From: QHCA01 sp038237645
Lineage (GTDB): Bacteria; Actinomycetota; Actinomycetes; Mycobacteriales; QHCA01
Reading direction: 5' to 3'
Assembly (NCBI GenBank): GCA_038237645.1
Contig: JBBRYN010000076.1
Location: forward strand, 1 to 14,622
DNA length: 14,622 nt
In this document: piece after piece, positions 1 through 7,543 of the stretch
How the letters are laid out: each line of letters begins with the position of its first letter
Position numbering within the stretch: position 1 is the first letter of the stretch
The notes under the pieces: generated by a model
What the model was told of the DNA's origin: nothing
What the model saw: the letters and a program-made list of their open reading frames with translations, nothing else
Databases searched by the model: none
Position numbers and translations under genes: made by a program

Positions 1-570
1 ATCGCCCCGTGCTTCGTCGTAGGGGTGTCGCTGGGCGGCTTCGTCGCCGAGGAGCTCAGCCGTACGCATCCGGAGCGCGTGCGCGGCTGCGTGCTCATCG
101 CCAGCGCGGGCGCCCCGACCGCCTACGTTCGCGCGAAGTTCACCGCCGAGCGGGAGCTGTTCGCGGCCGGGCCGGTGCCGCACAGCCATGATGTCGTTGA
201 CATGCTCGCCGCGACGCTGCGGTTCGGCGCTCTGCAGGATGACGACGAGGCCGTCTCCCGCTGGCTGGCGATGCTGACGCAGGCGCCCGCGGCGTGGGCA
301 TCGGCCGACGGTCGGCTGGGGCAGCTCCACGCCGAGTGGTCGTGGATGCTCGACGAGGATCGTCCCGCGGGGTGGGCGGCGGTCCGGGTGCCGTGCCTGG
401 TCATCGCTTTCGAGCACGACCTCTACCTCCCGCCCCGCGTGGGGCGCGAGGCGGCGCAGGCCATGCCCGACGGGCGATTTGCCGAGGTGCTCGGCGCCAC
501 GCACAGCGGGCACTTCGAGCATGCGGACAGGGTCAACCGCCTGCTGGTCGACTTCCTCGACGCGCAATGA
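1..570 (+). CDS. alpha/beta hydrolase, 5'-truncated by window edge
   Basis: The reading frame is open from base 1 and ends at a TGA at 568-570, so the N-terminus lies outside the window. The visible part starts just before the nucleophile elbow GVSLGG, with the serine at about residue 10 of the visible part. Later come FEHD followed by LYLPP (acid Asp) and GATHSGHFEHADRV (catalytic His), in the normal order for an alpha/beta hydrolase. The C-terminal ending NRLLVDFLDAQ is typical of the fold. About 80-100 residues are probably missing upstream. The substrate cannot be told; peroxidase/esterase-like members of this family are common. It converges on the GNAT gene downstream. The family call is secure and the function is unknown. 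Confidence 0.9.
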   Translation: MAPCFVVGVSLGGFVAEELSRTHPERVRGCVLIASAGAPTAYVRAKFTAERELFAAGPVPHSHDVVDMLAATLRFGALQDDDEAVSRWLAMLTQAPAAWASADGRLGQLHAEWSWMLDEDRPAGWAAVRVPCLVIAFEHDLYLPPRVGREAAQAMPDGRFAEVLGATHSGHFEHADRVNRLLVDFLDAQ

Positions 571-585
571 GTCCGGCAGCTGCCG

Positions 586-609
586 CCTGGGGCCCCGCGT
601 CGCCCCAGG
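586..609. terminator. hairpin between convergent genes
   Basis: A perfect 7-bp inverted repeat, CCTGGGG (586-592) and CCCCAGG (603-609), with a 10-nt loop lies 16 bases after the hydrolase stop. The next gene converges from the other strand. There is no T-tract on either side, so it is only a candidate bidirectional terminator or mRNA-end stabilising hairpin. The rest of the 571-732 gap shows nothing recognisable. Confidence 0.35.
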
Positions 610-732
610 TGAAGTGGTGGCTGTGGCGTCCCACCCTCGGTTCTGCTTGCCATCCCGGTAGACGATCCTGGACCGGCGCGGATTCGTCGGCTGACGGTCG
701 CACCGCCCAGCCTGTCGAACCAAATGGGCGAT

Positions 733-1257
733 TCAGTCGAGTGCTCCGAACGCCGGTGGGTATTCCAGCATCCCGCGCACCCGCGGGTCGTAGGACTGCG
801 CCGCTTCTGCCGCTGCCCAGTCCGGCAAGTCGATCATGATCTCGAAGTCAGGGGCGAACCGAAACCCGAAGCGGCGGTAGTAGGCCGGGCTCCCTTCGAG
901 CGACACGACTCCGGCGCCGGAAGAATCCGCCGCCGCGAGCGCCGAGCGCACGAGCGCCGACCCGATGCCCTGCCGCTGACGGTCCGGAGCCACGGCAAGC
1001 GGCGAGAGGGTCAGTACATCGTGACGGTTTCCGTCCGCTTCGACAACGTCCGCGTGACTGATCATGACGAAACCGACCACGACCGAGCCGATCCGAGCAA
1101 CCAGCGCGAGTTCGGGGACGTACTGCGGGGATGCCCGGATGAGCTCGACCATCCCTGCGACCGACTGGTGGTGGTGGAAGGCGCGGCGCACGACGTCGCT
1201 AATGGCGTCGAAGTCATCGGGGCGCTCAGGCTCAATCACAAGGTCCATAGGTTCCAT
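733..1257 (-). CDS. GNAT family N-acetyltransferase (YhbS-like)
   Basis: A 174-residue protein of single-domain GNAT length. Motif A, the acetyl-CoA pyrophosphate-binding loop, is clear at residues 88-103 (AVAPDRQRQGIGSALV, the Q/RxxGxG/A pattern). The C-terminal EGSPAYYRRFGF at 121-132 is the beta5-alpha4 segment typical of YhbS-type acetyltransferases (predicted N-acetyltransferase, COG3153-like). The substrate is not predictable. There are two possible ATG starts, residues 1 and 4; neither has a convincing Shine-Dalgarno, so the start may be off by three codons. It is transcribed alone, facing the hydrolase. Confidence 0.9.
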   Translation of the reverse strand: MEPMDLVIEPERPDDFDAISDVVRRAFHHHQSVAGMVELIRASPQYVPELALVARIGSVVVGFVMISHADVVEADGNRHDVLTLSPLAVAPDRQRQGIGSALVRSALAAADSSGAGVVSLEGSPAYYRRFGFRFAPDFEIMIDLPDWAAAEAAQSYDPRVRGMLEYPPAFGALD

Positions 1258-1374
1258 TGCCCGCCAAGCTAGCCCCGGGGCGAGGTGACAGAAACTGAAA
1301 TGGCGAGCGATAGGACTCCAGCTTCTCGCAAGCGGATCACCAACCGCACCAGGCCGGCGGCCCGGCGAGTCCGG

Positions 1375-1587
1375 TCAGCTCGAGGAGCTGAGGAAGCGGT
1401 TGAGTTGGTCAGCGAATCCCGGCGCCGCGGTGACGAAGTGGCCGGCCCCTGCCAGAACTGCTGCAACAGATCCGGACGGATGAAGATCGAATACTCAGCC
1501 ACAGACAACACCCAATCTGTCGGTGTTGCGATCACCGCGAGAACCCAAGGATCCGCTTGCGGGCAGGCGTACGCAGCGGTCGTCGCG
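1375..1587 (-). pseudogene. alpha/beta hydrolase C-terminal remnant, frameshifted
   Basis: On the minus strand one frame reads DPWVLAVIATPTDWVLSVAE and then FIRPDLLQQFWQG. The next frame continues AGHFVTAAPGFADQLNRFLS and stops at a TGA at 1375-1377. Together these look like the last third of an alpha/beta hydrolase: the strand carrying the acid region, then the catalytic-His GxGHF motif, then the final helix. The two halves join if one G is restored in the GGGG run at 1446-1449. The rest of the gene is absent because the DinB gene ends immediately upstream at 1591. It is a dead fragment. The similarity is judged by eye. Confidence 0.6.
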
Positions 1588-1590
1588 GCG

Positions 1591-2088
1591 CTATTCGTTG
1601 AGTAGCTGCTCGCGAAGTATGTCTGCGTGCCCGCAGTGCTGGGCAAGCTCGCGCAGCATGTGGAGGTACACCCAGCGCAGCGGTAGCGGGCCGCGCCGGT
1701 TGCCGTGCAGCGTGTCGTCCAGGGCGAGCGAGGAGGTCGCGCGCCGTGATGATGCGCATGCTTCGCGATGGGCTCGCTGGATGGTGGCGACGGTGTCGTC
1801 GTCGTCGACGATGTAGGACTCGTCTGGCGTGGCAGGGATGCCGATCTCAGCGCGGGACCGGCAAGTGACGGCTTCGTCGCACCAGACCCTTTCGACGAAG
1901 GTTGCGTGCTTCACCAGGCCCAACAAGGTAGTCCGGGAGGGCACCAACGATCGGCGTACCTGCTCCTCGCTCAGCCCGTCCAAGCAGCCATTGAGCTGAG
2001 CGCGGTGCTCATCGAGGAACACCTCGAACTGGACTCGGGCTGGCTCATGGATGACGTCATCGGCGAAGGTCATCGGGAGGGAAGACAT
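1591..2088 (-). CDS. DinB / DUF664 family protein
   Basis: A 165-residue protein of the DinB-like four-helix-bundle superfamily, of the DUF664 type abundant in actinobacteria. The family normally binds a divalent metal through three histidines. Candidate ligands are H61 (KHATFVERVW) and the cluster H143/H151/H154 (HMLRELAQHCGHADILREQL), which matches the C-terminal HxGHxDxLRE signature. Members are proposed mycothiol-dependent or detoxifying transferases, but no specific reaction can be assigned. The start is uncertain: ATG at 2086-2088 or an ATG five codons later, and neither has a Shine-Dalgarno, so the transcript may be leaderless. Confidence 0.88.
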   Translation of the reverse strand: MSSLPMTFADDVIHEPARVQFEVFLDEHRAQLNGCLDGLSEEQVRRSLVPSRTTLLGLVKHATFVERVWCDEAVTCRSRAEIGIPATPDESYIVDDDDTVATIQRAHREACASSRRATSSLALDDTLHGNRRGPLPLRWVYLHMLRELAQHCGHADILREQLLNE

Positions 2089-2280
2089 GCGGGAAGCATT
2101 GCAAGATCATCCACCATCAGCAACCAGTGCACATCGGCCGTCTTGCCAACCGCGCACGCCTACTCATCACCCACCGCTGGTGCTCAACGTTTCTGCCCGG
2201 CCATCATCACCTCGTGACCCGTCAGTACCGGCCCACTCCAAGCCGGCCGCGCTCCCGCTCGGTTCGAGTACGGCCGGCCG
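2089..2280. other. intergenic stretch with no recognisable gene
   Basis: Both strands were read. There is no convincing coding signal, RNA or repeat. Open frames here have no family resemblance and are cut by stops. It links the DinB gene to the dehydratase fragment and probably belongs to the same decayed tract, which has no intact gene from 2089 to 2832. Confidence 0.5.
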
Positions 2281-2397
2281 GTGCCTGCGAACGCTGCAGG
2301 TTTGGGCGAACAGGATGTCGTCGCGGCTGCGGCACGGATCGCGCCGTACGCCCGGCGCACCCCGATCTGGCGCGTCGACATCGGCGGACGGCAAGAG
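2281..2397 (+). pseudogene. threonine/serine dehydratase-like N-terminal fragment (PLP fold II)
   Basis: Starting at a GTG at 2281, the plus strand encodes GLGEQDVVAAAARIAPYARR followed by TPIWRVDIGGR. This matches the N-terminus of fold-type II PLP enzymes of the threonine dehydratase family (pattern DVxxAxxRIxPxxRRTPL). The next expected element, the PLP-lysine motif (KxExxxxTGSFKxRG), is missing; the homology stops near 2397 and the frame closes at 2463. Just beyond, from about 2420, integrase homology begins on the other strand, so a recombination breakpoint appears to have cut both genes. It is non-functional as it stands. The assignment rests on about 35 residues. Confidence 0.5.
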
Positions 2398-2419
2398 CCC
2401 GGCCGTGATCTCCGGTGCC

Positions 2420-2776
2420 GGCGTCCAGCTTCGCGGCTGGCAGCTCACCGAATGTCGGGGTGACCTTCAACCGGATCAGATCCACGTACCGCTCGCAGGT
2501 GGTGTCTCGAGTTCGGCGACGTCGAACCACTGCGTGACGGCAGGGCCCACGGTGATGCCGGCCTTTCGGGTGCCTGTCCTCGTCGACCTGCGCCTGAAGC
2601 TTCGTCAGGGCAATCTTCGCTGCTGCATGGGTCTTGACCGTTTCGCGCAGACGGCGAGGCCTGCCGGTCAGGCAGTCGGCACCGGCGTTGACGACGGCCC
2701 GGAAGTTACCCGAGGGAAGCTGTTCGATCTCTCCGCGTGAACGGCGGCGGCTCGTCGATTCACCCCCACGATCCAC
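2420..2776 (-). pseudogene. tyrosine recombinase/integrase N-terminal remnant, frameshifted
   Basis: The minus strand reads SRRRSRGEIEQLPSGNFRAV, then TGRPRRLRETVKTHAAAKIA and LTKLQAQVDEDRHPK. This is the N-terminal AP2-like arm-binding region of actinobacterial tyrosine integrases. The frame is then lost: AGITVGPAVTQWFDVAELE continues in a second frame and DTTCERYVDLIRLKVTPTFG followed by ELPAAKLDA in the first, which is the SAM-like core-binding domain. Two compensating shifts flank about 2500-2570. The catalytic domain with R..HxxR..Y is absent. The possible start is a GTG at 2774-2776, about 57 bp from the 3' end of tRNA-Glu, the classic position of an integrase beside a tRNA attachment site. 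A dead relic. Confidence 0.7.
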
Positions 2777-2832
2777 CCCACGACTGATGAGGTGTACGGA
2801 GACGCCCGCGCATAAGCGCAGGTCAGACGTAG

Positions 2833-2905
2833 TAGCCCCGAGGGGATTCGAACCCCCGCTACCGCCTTGAGAGGGCGGCGTCCTAGGCCGCTAGACGACG
2901 GGGCC
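2833..2905 (-). tRNA. tRNA-Glu (anticodon CTC)
   Basis: Read on the minus strand: acceptor arm GGCCCCG/CGGGGCT, D-arm GTCT...AGGAC, anticodon stem CCGCC/GGCGG with loop CTCTCAA (anticodon CTC, reading GAG), a 4-nt variable loop, and T-arm GGGGG-TTCGAAT-CCCCT. The length is 73 nt with discriminator A. No CCA is encoded. The first pair appears as G-U. It lies 26 bp downstream of tRNA-Gln and is probably co-transcribed with it. The 3' end faces the integrase relic and is the likely former attachment site. Confidence 0.93.
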
Positions 2906-2931
2906 CTAGGGAGGTGCGGCAGTGCAGCTGG

Positions 2932-3003
2932 CTGGGGTACCAGGACTCGAACCTAGACTAGCTGAACCAGAATCAGCCGGGCTGCCAATTACCCCATACC
3001 CCA
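2932..3003 (-). tRNA. tRNA-Gln (anticodon CTG)
   Basis: Minus strand: acceptor TGGGGTA/TACCCCA with the U1-A72 pair and G73 discriminator typical of tRNA-Gln. The anticodon stem GCTGA/TCAGC encloses loop TTCTGGT (anticodon CTG, reading CAG). The T-loop is TTCGAGT. The length is 72 nt and no CCA is encoded. It begins 45 bp after the gltX stop codon, so it may be part of the gltX transcript or have its own promoter. Confidence 0.94.
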
Positions 3004-3048
3004 AGATTTCCACTCGAACGCTGGCCGCGCCCGTGCCGGCAACTCAGG

Positions 3049-4536
3049 TTACCGGACCGCGTCCGGCCGGCCCAACCGGGTGAGCGCATCGGCTAGCCGC
3101 TCAAGCGTGCATTTCCGGCCCAGCAACTCGATCGACTCGTACAACGGCGGTGAGACTGTCCGGCCGGTGACCGCCACTCGCACCGGGGCGAAGGCGACCC
3201 GGGGCTTGAGTCCCAGATCGTCGACCAGCGCGGTCTTCAACGCCGCCTCGATCCGCGCGGCGCCCCAGTCGGCCAGCCCCGCCAGGGCGTCGCGGGCCGA
3301 CACGAGCACCGGCACTGCCGCCGGTGTCAGGGCCTTGGCCGCGGACTCCTCAGCGACCTCGAAGCTGTCGCCGGCGAAGAGAAAACGCAGCATGTCGACG
3401 GCTTCGGTGAGCACGACCACCCGCTCCTGGACCAGCGGCGCACCCGAGACGAGCAGCCGCTGCTCGGCGTCGGTCGACGGCTCGTGGAGCAGACCGGTGG
3501 CCTGCAGATAGGGCACCAGCCGGTCGGCGAAGTCGACGGGATCGAGCCGGCGGATCCAGGTGGCGTTGATGGCCTCTGCCTTGCGCACGTCGAACCGGGC
3601 CGGATTGGCGTTGACATCGCGGAGATCGAACGCCTCTGCCATCTCCTGCAGCGAGAAGATGTCGCGGTCCTCGGCTATCGACCAGCCCAGCAGGGCCAGG
3701 TAGTTCAGCAGCCCCTCGGGCAGGAATCCACACTCGCGATAGAACCCCACCGAGGCTTGGGGGTCGCGTTTGGACAGTTTCTTGTTGCCCTCGCCCACGA
3801 CGTATGGCAGATGGCCGAACCCCGGGACGGCCCCGTCGGTGACACCCACCGCACCGAGGGCCTCGTACAACGCGATCTGCCGCGGGGTGGAGGACAGCAG
3901 ATCCTCCCCGCGCAGCACATGGGTGATCTTCATCAGCGCGTCGTCGACCGGGTTGACCAGGGTGTAGAGCGGCTCACCGTTGGAGCGGACGATGACGTAG
4001 TCCGGCACATGCTCCGGCGCGATGGAGATCTCACCACGGACGAGATCGGTCCAGGTGGTCGTCCGGTCAGGCATCTTCAGCCGCAGCACCGACGGCCGCT
4101 GACGGCTGAACCTGGTCAATTCCTGGACACTGAGCGAGCGACAGTAGTTGTCGTAGCCAGGCGGCCGGCCGGCCGCGGAGTTGCGCGCCGCGATCTCTTC
4201 GGGTGTGCAATAACAGTCGTAGGCGTAGCCGCCGACGACGAGTCGCACGACGACGTCCTCGTATACCGACTTTCGCTCGGACTGCCGGTACGGCCCGTAG
4301 GGCCCACCCACCTCGGGGCCCTCGTCCCAGCCCAGGTCCAGCCAGCGCAGCACCTCGAGCAGGGCGGTGTAGGACTCCTCGGAGTCGCGGGCCGCGTCGG
4401 TGTCCTCGATCCGCAGCACGAAGGCGCCGCCGCCGTGGCGGGCGAAGGCCCAGTTGAACAGCGCTGTCCGCAACAGACCCACGTGCGGGTTGCCGGTCGG
4501 CGACGGGCAGAAGCGGACACGCACGGGCTCGCTCAT
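3049..4536 (-). CDS. gltX: glutamyl-tRNA synthetase
   Basis: A 495-residue class I aminoacyl-tRNA synthetase attaching glutamate to tRNA-Glu. The HIGH-type signature is SPTGNPHVGLLRTALFNW, with HVGL at 18-21. The KMSKS-type loop is KLSKR at 253-257. FVLRIEDTDAARDSEES at 39-55 is a classic GluRS segment. A CYC pair at 108-110 and C132 occupy the zinc-binding insert region. The length is normal for bacterial GltX. Its ATG overlaps the TGA of the upstream FAH-family gene by 4 nt (ATGA), implying translational coupling. Most actinobacteria lack GlnRS; a non-discriminating GluRS also charges tRNA-Gln, which is then amidated by GatCAB. That role fits the two tRNA genes directly downstream but is inferred. 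Confidence 0.97.
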   Translation of the reverse strand: MSEPVRVRFCPSPTGNPHVGLLRTALFNWAFARHGGGAFVLRIEDTDAARDSEESYTALLEVLRWLDLGWDEGPEVGGPYGPYRQSERKSVYEDVVVRLVVGGYAYDCYCTPEEIAARNSAAGRPPGYDNYCRSLSVQELTRFSRQRPSVLRLKMPDRTTTWTDLVRGEISIAPEHVPDYVIVRSNGEPLYTLVNPVDDALMKITHVLRGEDLLSSTPRQIALYEALGAVGVTDGAVPGFGHLPYVVGEGNKKLSKRDPQASVGFYRECGFLPEGLLNYLALLGWSIAEDRDIFSLQEMAEAFDLRDVNANPARFDVRKAEAINATWIRRLDPVDFADRLVPYLQATGLLHEPSTDAEQRLLVSGAPLVQERVVVLTEAVDMLRFLFAGDSFEVAEESAAKALTPAAVPVLVSARDALAGLADWGAARIEAALKTALVDDLGLKPRVAFAPVRVAVTGRTVSPPLYESIELLGRKCTLERLADALTRLGRPDAVR

Positions 4537-5315
4537 CGCGAGGTCACCGGGTTGGTCAGCGTGCCGATGCCGCCGAGGGTGACCGACACGGTCGAACCGG
4601 CGGTCAACGGCCCGACGCCCGCCGGCGTGCCGGTGAGGATCACATCGCCGGGCAGCAGGGTCATCACGTGGGAGACGTAGGAGATCAAGGTGGCGACATC
4701 GTGCACGAGCAGGGAGGTACGGGAGCCTTGACGGGGGGCACCGTCGACCTCGGCGCTGATCTCGACGTCACCGGGGTCGAGACCGGTCTCGATCCACGGC
4801 CCCAGGGGGCAGAACGAGTCGTGGCCCTTGGCCCGCGTCCACTGCCCGTCGGCCTGCTGCTGGTCGCGCGCGGTCACGTCGTTGGCGCAGGTGTAGCCCA
4901 GCACCGTGGCCAGCGCCCGGTCCCGCGACACGTCACGGACCACCGTCCCCATCACCACCGCAAGCTCCGCCTCGTGGTCGACCCGGTGGGCATCGGGGGG
5001 CAGCCGGATCGCGTCGCCGGGACCGATCACCGCGGTGGAAGGCTTCAGGAAGATCACCGGCCGGTCCGGCGGTGGGCCGCCCATCTCCGCGGCGTGGTCG
5101 GCGTAGTTCTTGCCGATGCCGATCACCTTGGTCGGCAGGATCGGCGCCAGCAGGCGGACGTCGGGCAGCGCCCACCGCCGGCCGCTGAACTCGATCGACC
5201 CGAACGGGTGCTCGGCGATCTCCGCTACCGTCAGGGCCTCGGCAGCACCGCCCGCCTCCCCTTCGACCGCTCCGAAGGCGACGCCCTGCGGGTGGGCGAA
5301 ACGGGCGATGCGCAC
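4533..5315 (-). CDS. fumarylacetoacetate hydrolase (FAH) family protein
   Basis: A 260-residue protein with a short N-terminal domain followed by an FAH catalytic domain from about residue 60. The metal site is visible: DHEAELAVVMG gives E115 and E117, and NDVTARD gives D146. KGHDSFCPLGP and the C-terminal LTGTPAGVGP are family signatures. Characterised relatives include fumarylpyruvate and acylpyruvate hydrolases, oxaloacetate decarboxylases and hydroxyhepta-dienedioate isomerases. The sequence does not decide among these, and no aromatic degradation genes are nearby. It starts with GTG at 5313-5315 (MRIARF), 9 bp after the GNAT stop, and overlaps gltX by 4 nt. Its place between cimA and gltX suggests a housekeeping or metabolite-repair role, which is inferred. 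Confidence 0.9.
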   Translation of the reverse strand: MRIARFAHPQGVAFGAVEGEAGGAAEALTVAEIAEHPFGSIEFSGRRWALPDVRLLAPILPTKVIGIGKNYADHAAEMGGPPPDRPVIFLKPSTAVIGPGDAIRLPPDAHRVDHEAELAVVMGTVVRDVSRDRALATVLGYTCANDVTARDQQQADGQWTRAKGHDSFCPLGPWIETGLDPGDVEISAEVDGAPRQGSRTSLLVHDVATLISYVSHVMTLLPGDVILTGTPAGVGPLTAGSTVSVTLGGIGTLTNPVTSR

Positions 5316-5324
5316 CCAGCGAGG

Positions 5325-5885
5325 CTACCGCTGTGCCTTCCACTCCTGGGCCAGCAGCCCGAGCACCACCTGGTCGACGAACCTGCCGGAGCGCCAGCTG
5401 ACCTGCCGGAGCTGACCCTCGCGCTGAAACCCGGCGGCCTCCGCCATCCCGAGCATCGCCTCGTTTTCGGCGTGCGTCTCGCACTGCAGGCGGTGCAGCC
5501 CGCGGACGCGGAAGGCGTAGTCGACCAGCAGGTCGACCACCTCACGACCAAGGCCCAGCCCCCTGGCCTCCTCGATGAGCGCCAGGCCGAGGTGCGCCGA
5601 GCGGGTATGCAGGTCGGTGTCCCACAGGCAGGCTTCGCCGACCACCCGGCCGGCCGGCAGGCTGCCCACGGCGACCAGCGTCTCCACGATGAAGTCGAGG
5701 AACTTGACCTGCTCCTCGGCCTGGCGCTTGTCGAATTGGGCCAGCGCCACGTCGAGCGACTGCGGCACCCACGCGCGGACGTCACTGAGCATCCACAGGT
5801 CGGGGTCGGCCCGGAGCGGGTCGTGCAGGATCTCGATGTCAGAGCGCAGCCGAGCCCTCAGGCAGATCAATTTCCCGCGCAGCAT
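5325..5885 (-). CDS. GNAT family N-acetyltransferase (RimJ/RimL-like)
   Basis: A 186-residue acetyltransferase. The N-terminus LRGKLICLRARLRSD is a typical RimJ/RimL first strand, which supports the ATG at 5883-5885 even though this makes the gene overlap the end of cimA by 47 bp. Motif A is at 101-117 (LALIEEARGLGLGREVV). NEAMLGMAEAAGFQREGQLR at 141-160 is the characteristic C-terminal segment. Family members acetylate ribosomal protein N-termini, antibiotics or small amines; the substrate here is unknown. The overlap implies co-expression with cimA. Confidence 0.88.
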   Translation of the reverse strand: MLRGKLICLRARLRSDIEILHDPLRADPDLWMLSDVRAWVPQSLDVALAQFDKRQAEEQVKFLDFIVETLVAVGSLPAGRVVGEACLWDTDLHTRSAHLGLALIEEARGLGLGREVVDLLVDYAFRVRGLHRLQCETHAENEAMLGMAEAAGFQREGQLRQVSWRSGRFVDQVVLGLLAQEWKAQR

Positions 5886-7455
5886 CGCCGCTCTCCCGTC
5901 GCAGCAGGCCGTAGGTCACGGCGTCCACCAGAGCATCCCACGAGGCGGCAACCACATTCTCGTGCACGCCGATGGTGTCCCACTCCCCCGCACCGTCGGA
6001 GGTCTCGACCAGCACCCGGGTCACGGCTGCGGTCCCGTGCGCGCCGGAGACGATCCGTACCTTGTAGTCGACCAGCTCCAGGCGGGCCAGGTCGGGGTAG
6101 GTCCGCTCGAGCGCGAGCCGCAGCGCCGTGTCGAGCGCGTTGACCGGCCCGTTGCCCTCGCCGGTGGCGACGACCCGGTCGCCCTTGGCGAACAGCTTCA
6201 CCGTCGCCTCGCTGACGATCGTGCCGTCCGGACGCGTCTCGACGATGACCCGCCACGACTCGACGTCGAAGTACGACGGCCGCGATCCGGTGATCTCGGT
6301 GCGCAGGAGCAGCTCGAAGCTGGCCTCGGCGGCCTCGAAGGACCAGCCGCGGGCCTCCAGGTCCTTGACCCGGTCGACCACCCGGCCCGCCGCAGCACGG
6401 TCGGCGTCGAGGCCGAGGTCGCGGCTCTTGAGCTCGACGGTGGCCCGGCCGGCCAGCTCGCTGACCAGCAGTCGCATGTCGTTGCCCACCACCGCGGGGT
6501 CCATGTGCTGATACAACTCCGGCGCCACCTTCACCGCGCTGACATGCAGCCCTGCCTTGTGCGCGAACGCCGCCGCACCGACGTAGGGCTGGTGCGGGTC
6601 CGGTGCGATGTTCGCCACCTCGGCGACGGCATGGCTGACCCGGCCGAGGTCGCCGAGCCGTCCCGCGGGCAGCACCCGGCGGCCGAGTTTCAGCTCCAGG
6701 CCGGCGACGATGCTGAAGATGTCGGCGTTGCCGCACCGCTCGCCGTAGCCGTTGGCGGTGCCCTGCACGTGCGTCGCGCCAGCCTGCACCGCGGCGAGGG
6801 AATTGGCAACGGCACATGCCACGTCGTCGTGGGCGTGGATTCCCACCCGCAGCCCGGTGCCGACCACCTCGCCGACGATATCGGTCAGCCGGGTCGGCAG
6901 CGTCCCGCCGTTGGTGTCACAGAGGACCACCACGTCGGCCCCTGCCTCGGCGGCGGTCCGCAGCACCTCGACCGCGTACGCCGGGTCGAGCGCGTAGCCG
7001 TCGAAGAAGTGCTCCGCGTCGAGGAAGACCCGCCGGCCTTCCGCGCGCAGGTGGGAGACGGTGTCACTGATCATGGCGAGGTTTTCCTCGGGCGTGGTGC
7101 GCAGGGCCCGGGTGACGTGCCCCACGTGCGCCTTGGCCACCAGTGTGACCACTGGGGCGCCGGACTCCCGCAGAGCGGATACCTGCGGGTCGTCCGGCGC
7201 CTTTCCGCCCGCTCGGCGGGTCGCGCCGAACGCAGCGAGCTTGGCGTGCTTGAGGTGCAATTCGGTCTGTGCGCGCTGGAAGAACTCCACGTCCTTGGGG
7301 TTGGCTCCCGGCCAGCCGCCCTCGATGAAGCCGACCCCGAGGTCATCGAGGTGCCGGGCCACGGCGAGCTTGTCGGCGACCGAGAAAGACAGGCCCGCAC
7401 GCTGGGCGCCATCGCGCAGCGTCGTGTCGTAGACGTGGAAGCTGTCGTCGGTCAT
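5839..7455 (-). CDS. cimA: (R)-citramalate synthase
   Basis: The protein is 538 residues when started at the ATG at 7453-7455. That start has a good ribosome site (AGGAG, 8 nt spacing). An ATG ten codons upstream lies just past the leader terminator's T-run and is unlikely. The HMGL/DRE-TIM-barrel motif is DTTLRDGAQRAGLS at 10-23. FIEGGWPGANPKD at 43-55 distinguishes the CimA type from isopropylmalate synthase (which has IEAGFP). GIHAHDD supplies the HxH metal ligands, and QGTANGYGERCGN the conserved loop. The C-terminal third carries the regulatory dimerisation domain. CimA condenses acetyl-CoA and pyruvate to citramalate, a threonine-independent route to 2-oxobutyrate and isoleucine. A leader attenuator precedes it. 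Confidence 0.93.
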   Translation of the reverse strand: MTDDSFHVYDTTLRDGAQRAGLSFSVADKLAVARHLDDLGVGFIEGGWPGANPKDVEFFQRAQTELHLKHAKLAAFGATRRAGGKAPDDPQVSALRESGAPVVTLVAKAHVGHVTRALRTTPEENLAMISDTVSHLRAEGRRVFLDAEHFFDGYALDPAYAVEVLRTAAEAGADVVVLCDTNGGTLPTRLTDIVGEVVGTGLRVGIHAHDDVACAVANSLAAVQAGATHVQGTANGYGERCGNADIFSIVAGLELKLGRRVLPAGRLGDLGRVSHAVAEVANIAPDPHQPYVGAAAFAHKAGLHVSAVKVAPELYQHMDPAVVGNDMRLLVSELAGRATVELKSRDLGLDADRAAAGRVVDRVKDLEARGWSFEAAEASFELLLRTEITGSRPSYFDVESWRVIVETRPDGTIVSEATVKLFAKGDRVVATGEGNGPVNALDTALRLALERTYPDLARLELVDYKVRIVSGAHGTAAVTRVLVETSDGAGEWDTIGVHENVVAASWDALVDAVTYGLLRRESGDAAREIDLPEGSAAL

Positions 7456-7486
7456 CAGCGGCTCTCCTGAACGGGACATGGACAAG

Positions 7487-7514
7487 AAAAAACCTCCCGC
7501 AATGTGCGGGAGGT
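7487..7514 (-). terminator. Rho-independent terminator/attenuator upstream of cimA
   Basis: On the minus strand a perfect 10-bp stem, ACCTCCCGCA / TGCGGGAGGT, with a 3-nt loop (7492-7514) runs into six T (7492-7487) followed by CTTG. It ends about 31 nt upstream of the cimA ATG and lies just after a leader peptide rich in Leu/Ile codons. Its position inside the 5' leader, not after a gene, marks it as an attenuator. Confidence 0.88.
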
Positions 7515-7516
7515 CT

Positions 7517-7543
7517 GCGCGCGGTCGTGCTGGAGCTGCGCGC
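7517..7543 (-). promoter_or_regulatory. possible anti-antiterminator hairpin of the cimA leader
   Basis: Inverted GCGCGC arms at 7517-7522 and 7538-7543 enclose a 15-nt loop and touch the leader peptide stop codon (7543-7545). A ribosome finishing the leader would cover this arm. AGACCT occurs twice, at the end of the leader ORF and in the 5' arm of the terminator, hinting at competing pairings. The exact alternative fold was not computed. Confidence 0.4.

Noticed and set aside
1269..1646. 125-codon minus-strand frame as an intact gene
   Set aside because: Only its middle resembles a protein family, and the homology leaves the frame at a GGGG run, so it is a remnant.
2255..2275. GGTTCGAGT at about 2260 as part of a second tRNA or attachment-site copy
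   Set aside because: No acceptor or anticodon stems surround it, and the match to the tRNA T-loop is only nine bases.
4668..7470. Long plus-strand frames of 491 and 631 codons
   Set aside because: Antisense shadows of the FAH gene, GNAT and cimA, which have clear motifs on the minus strand.
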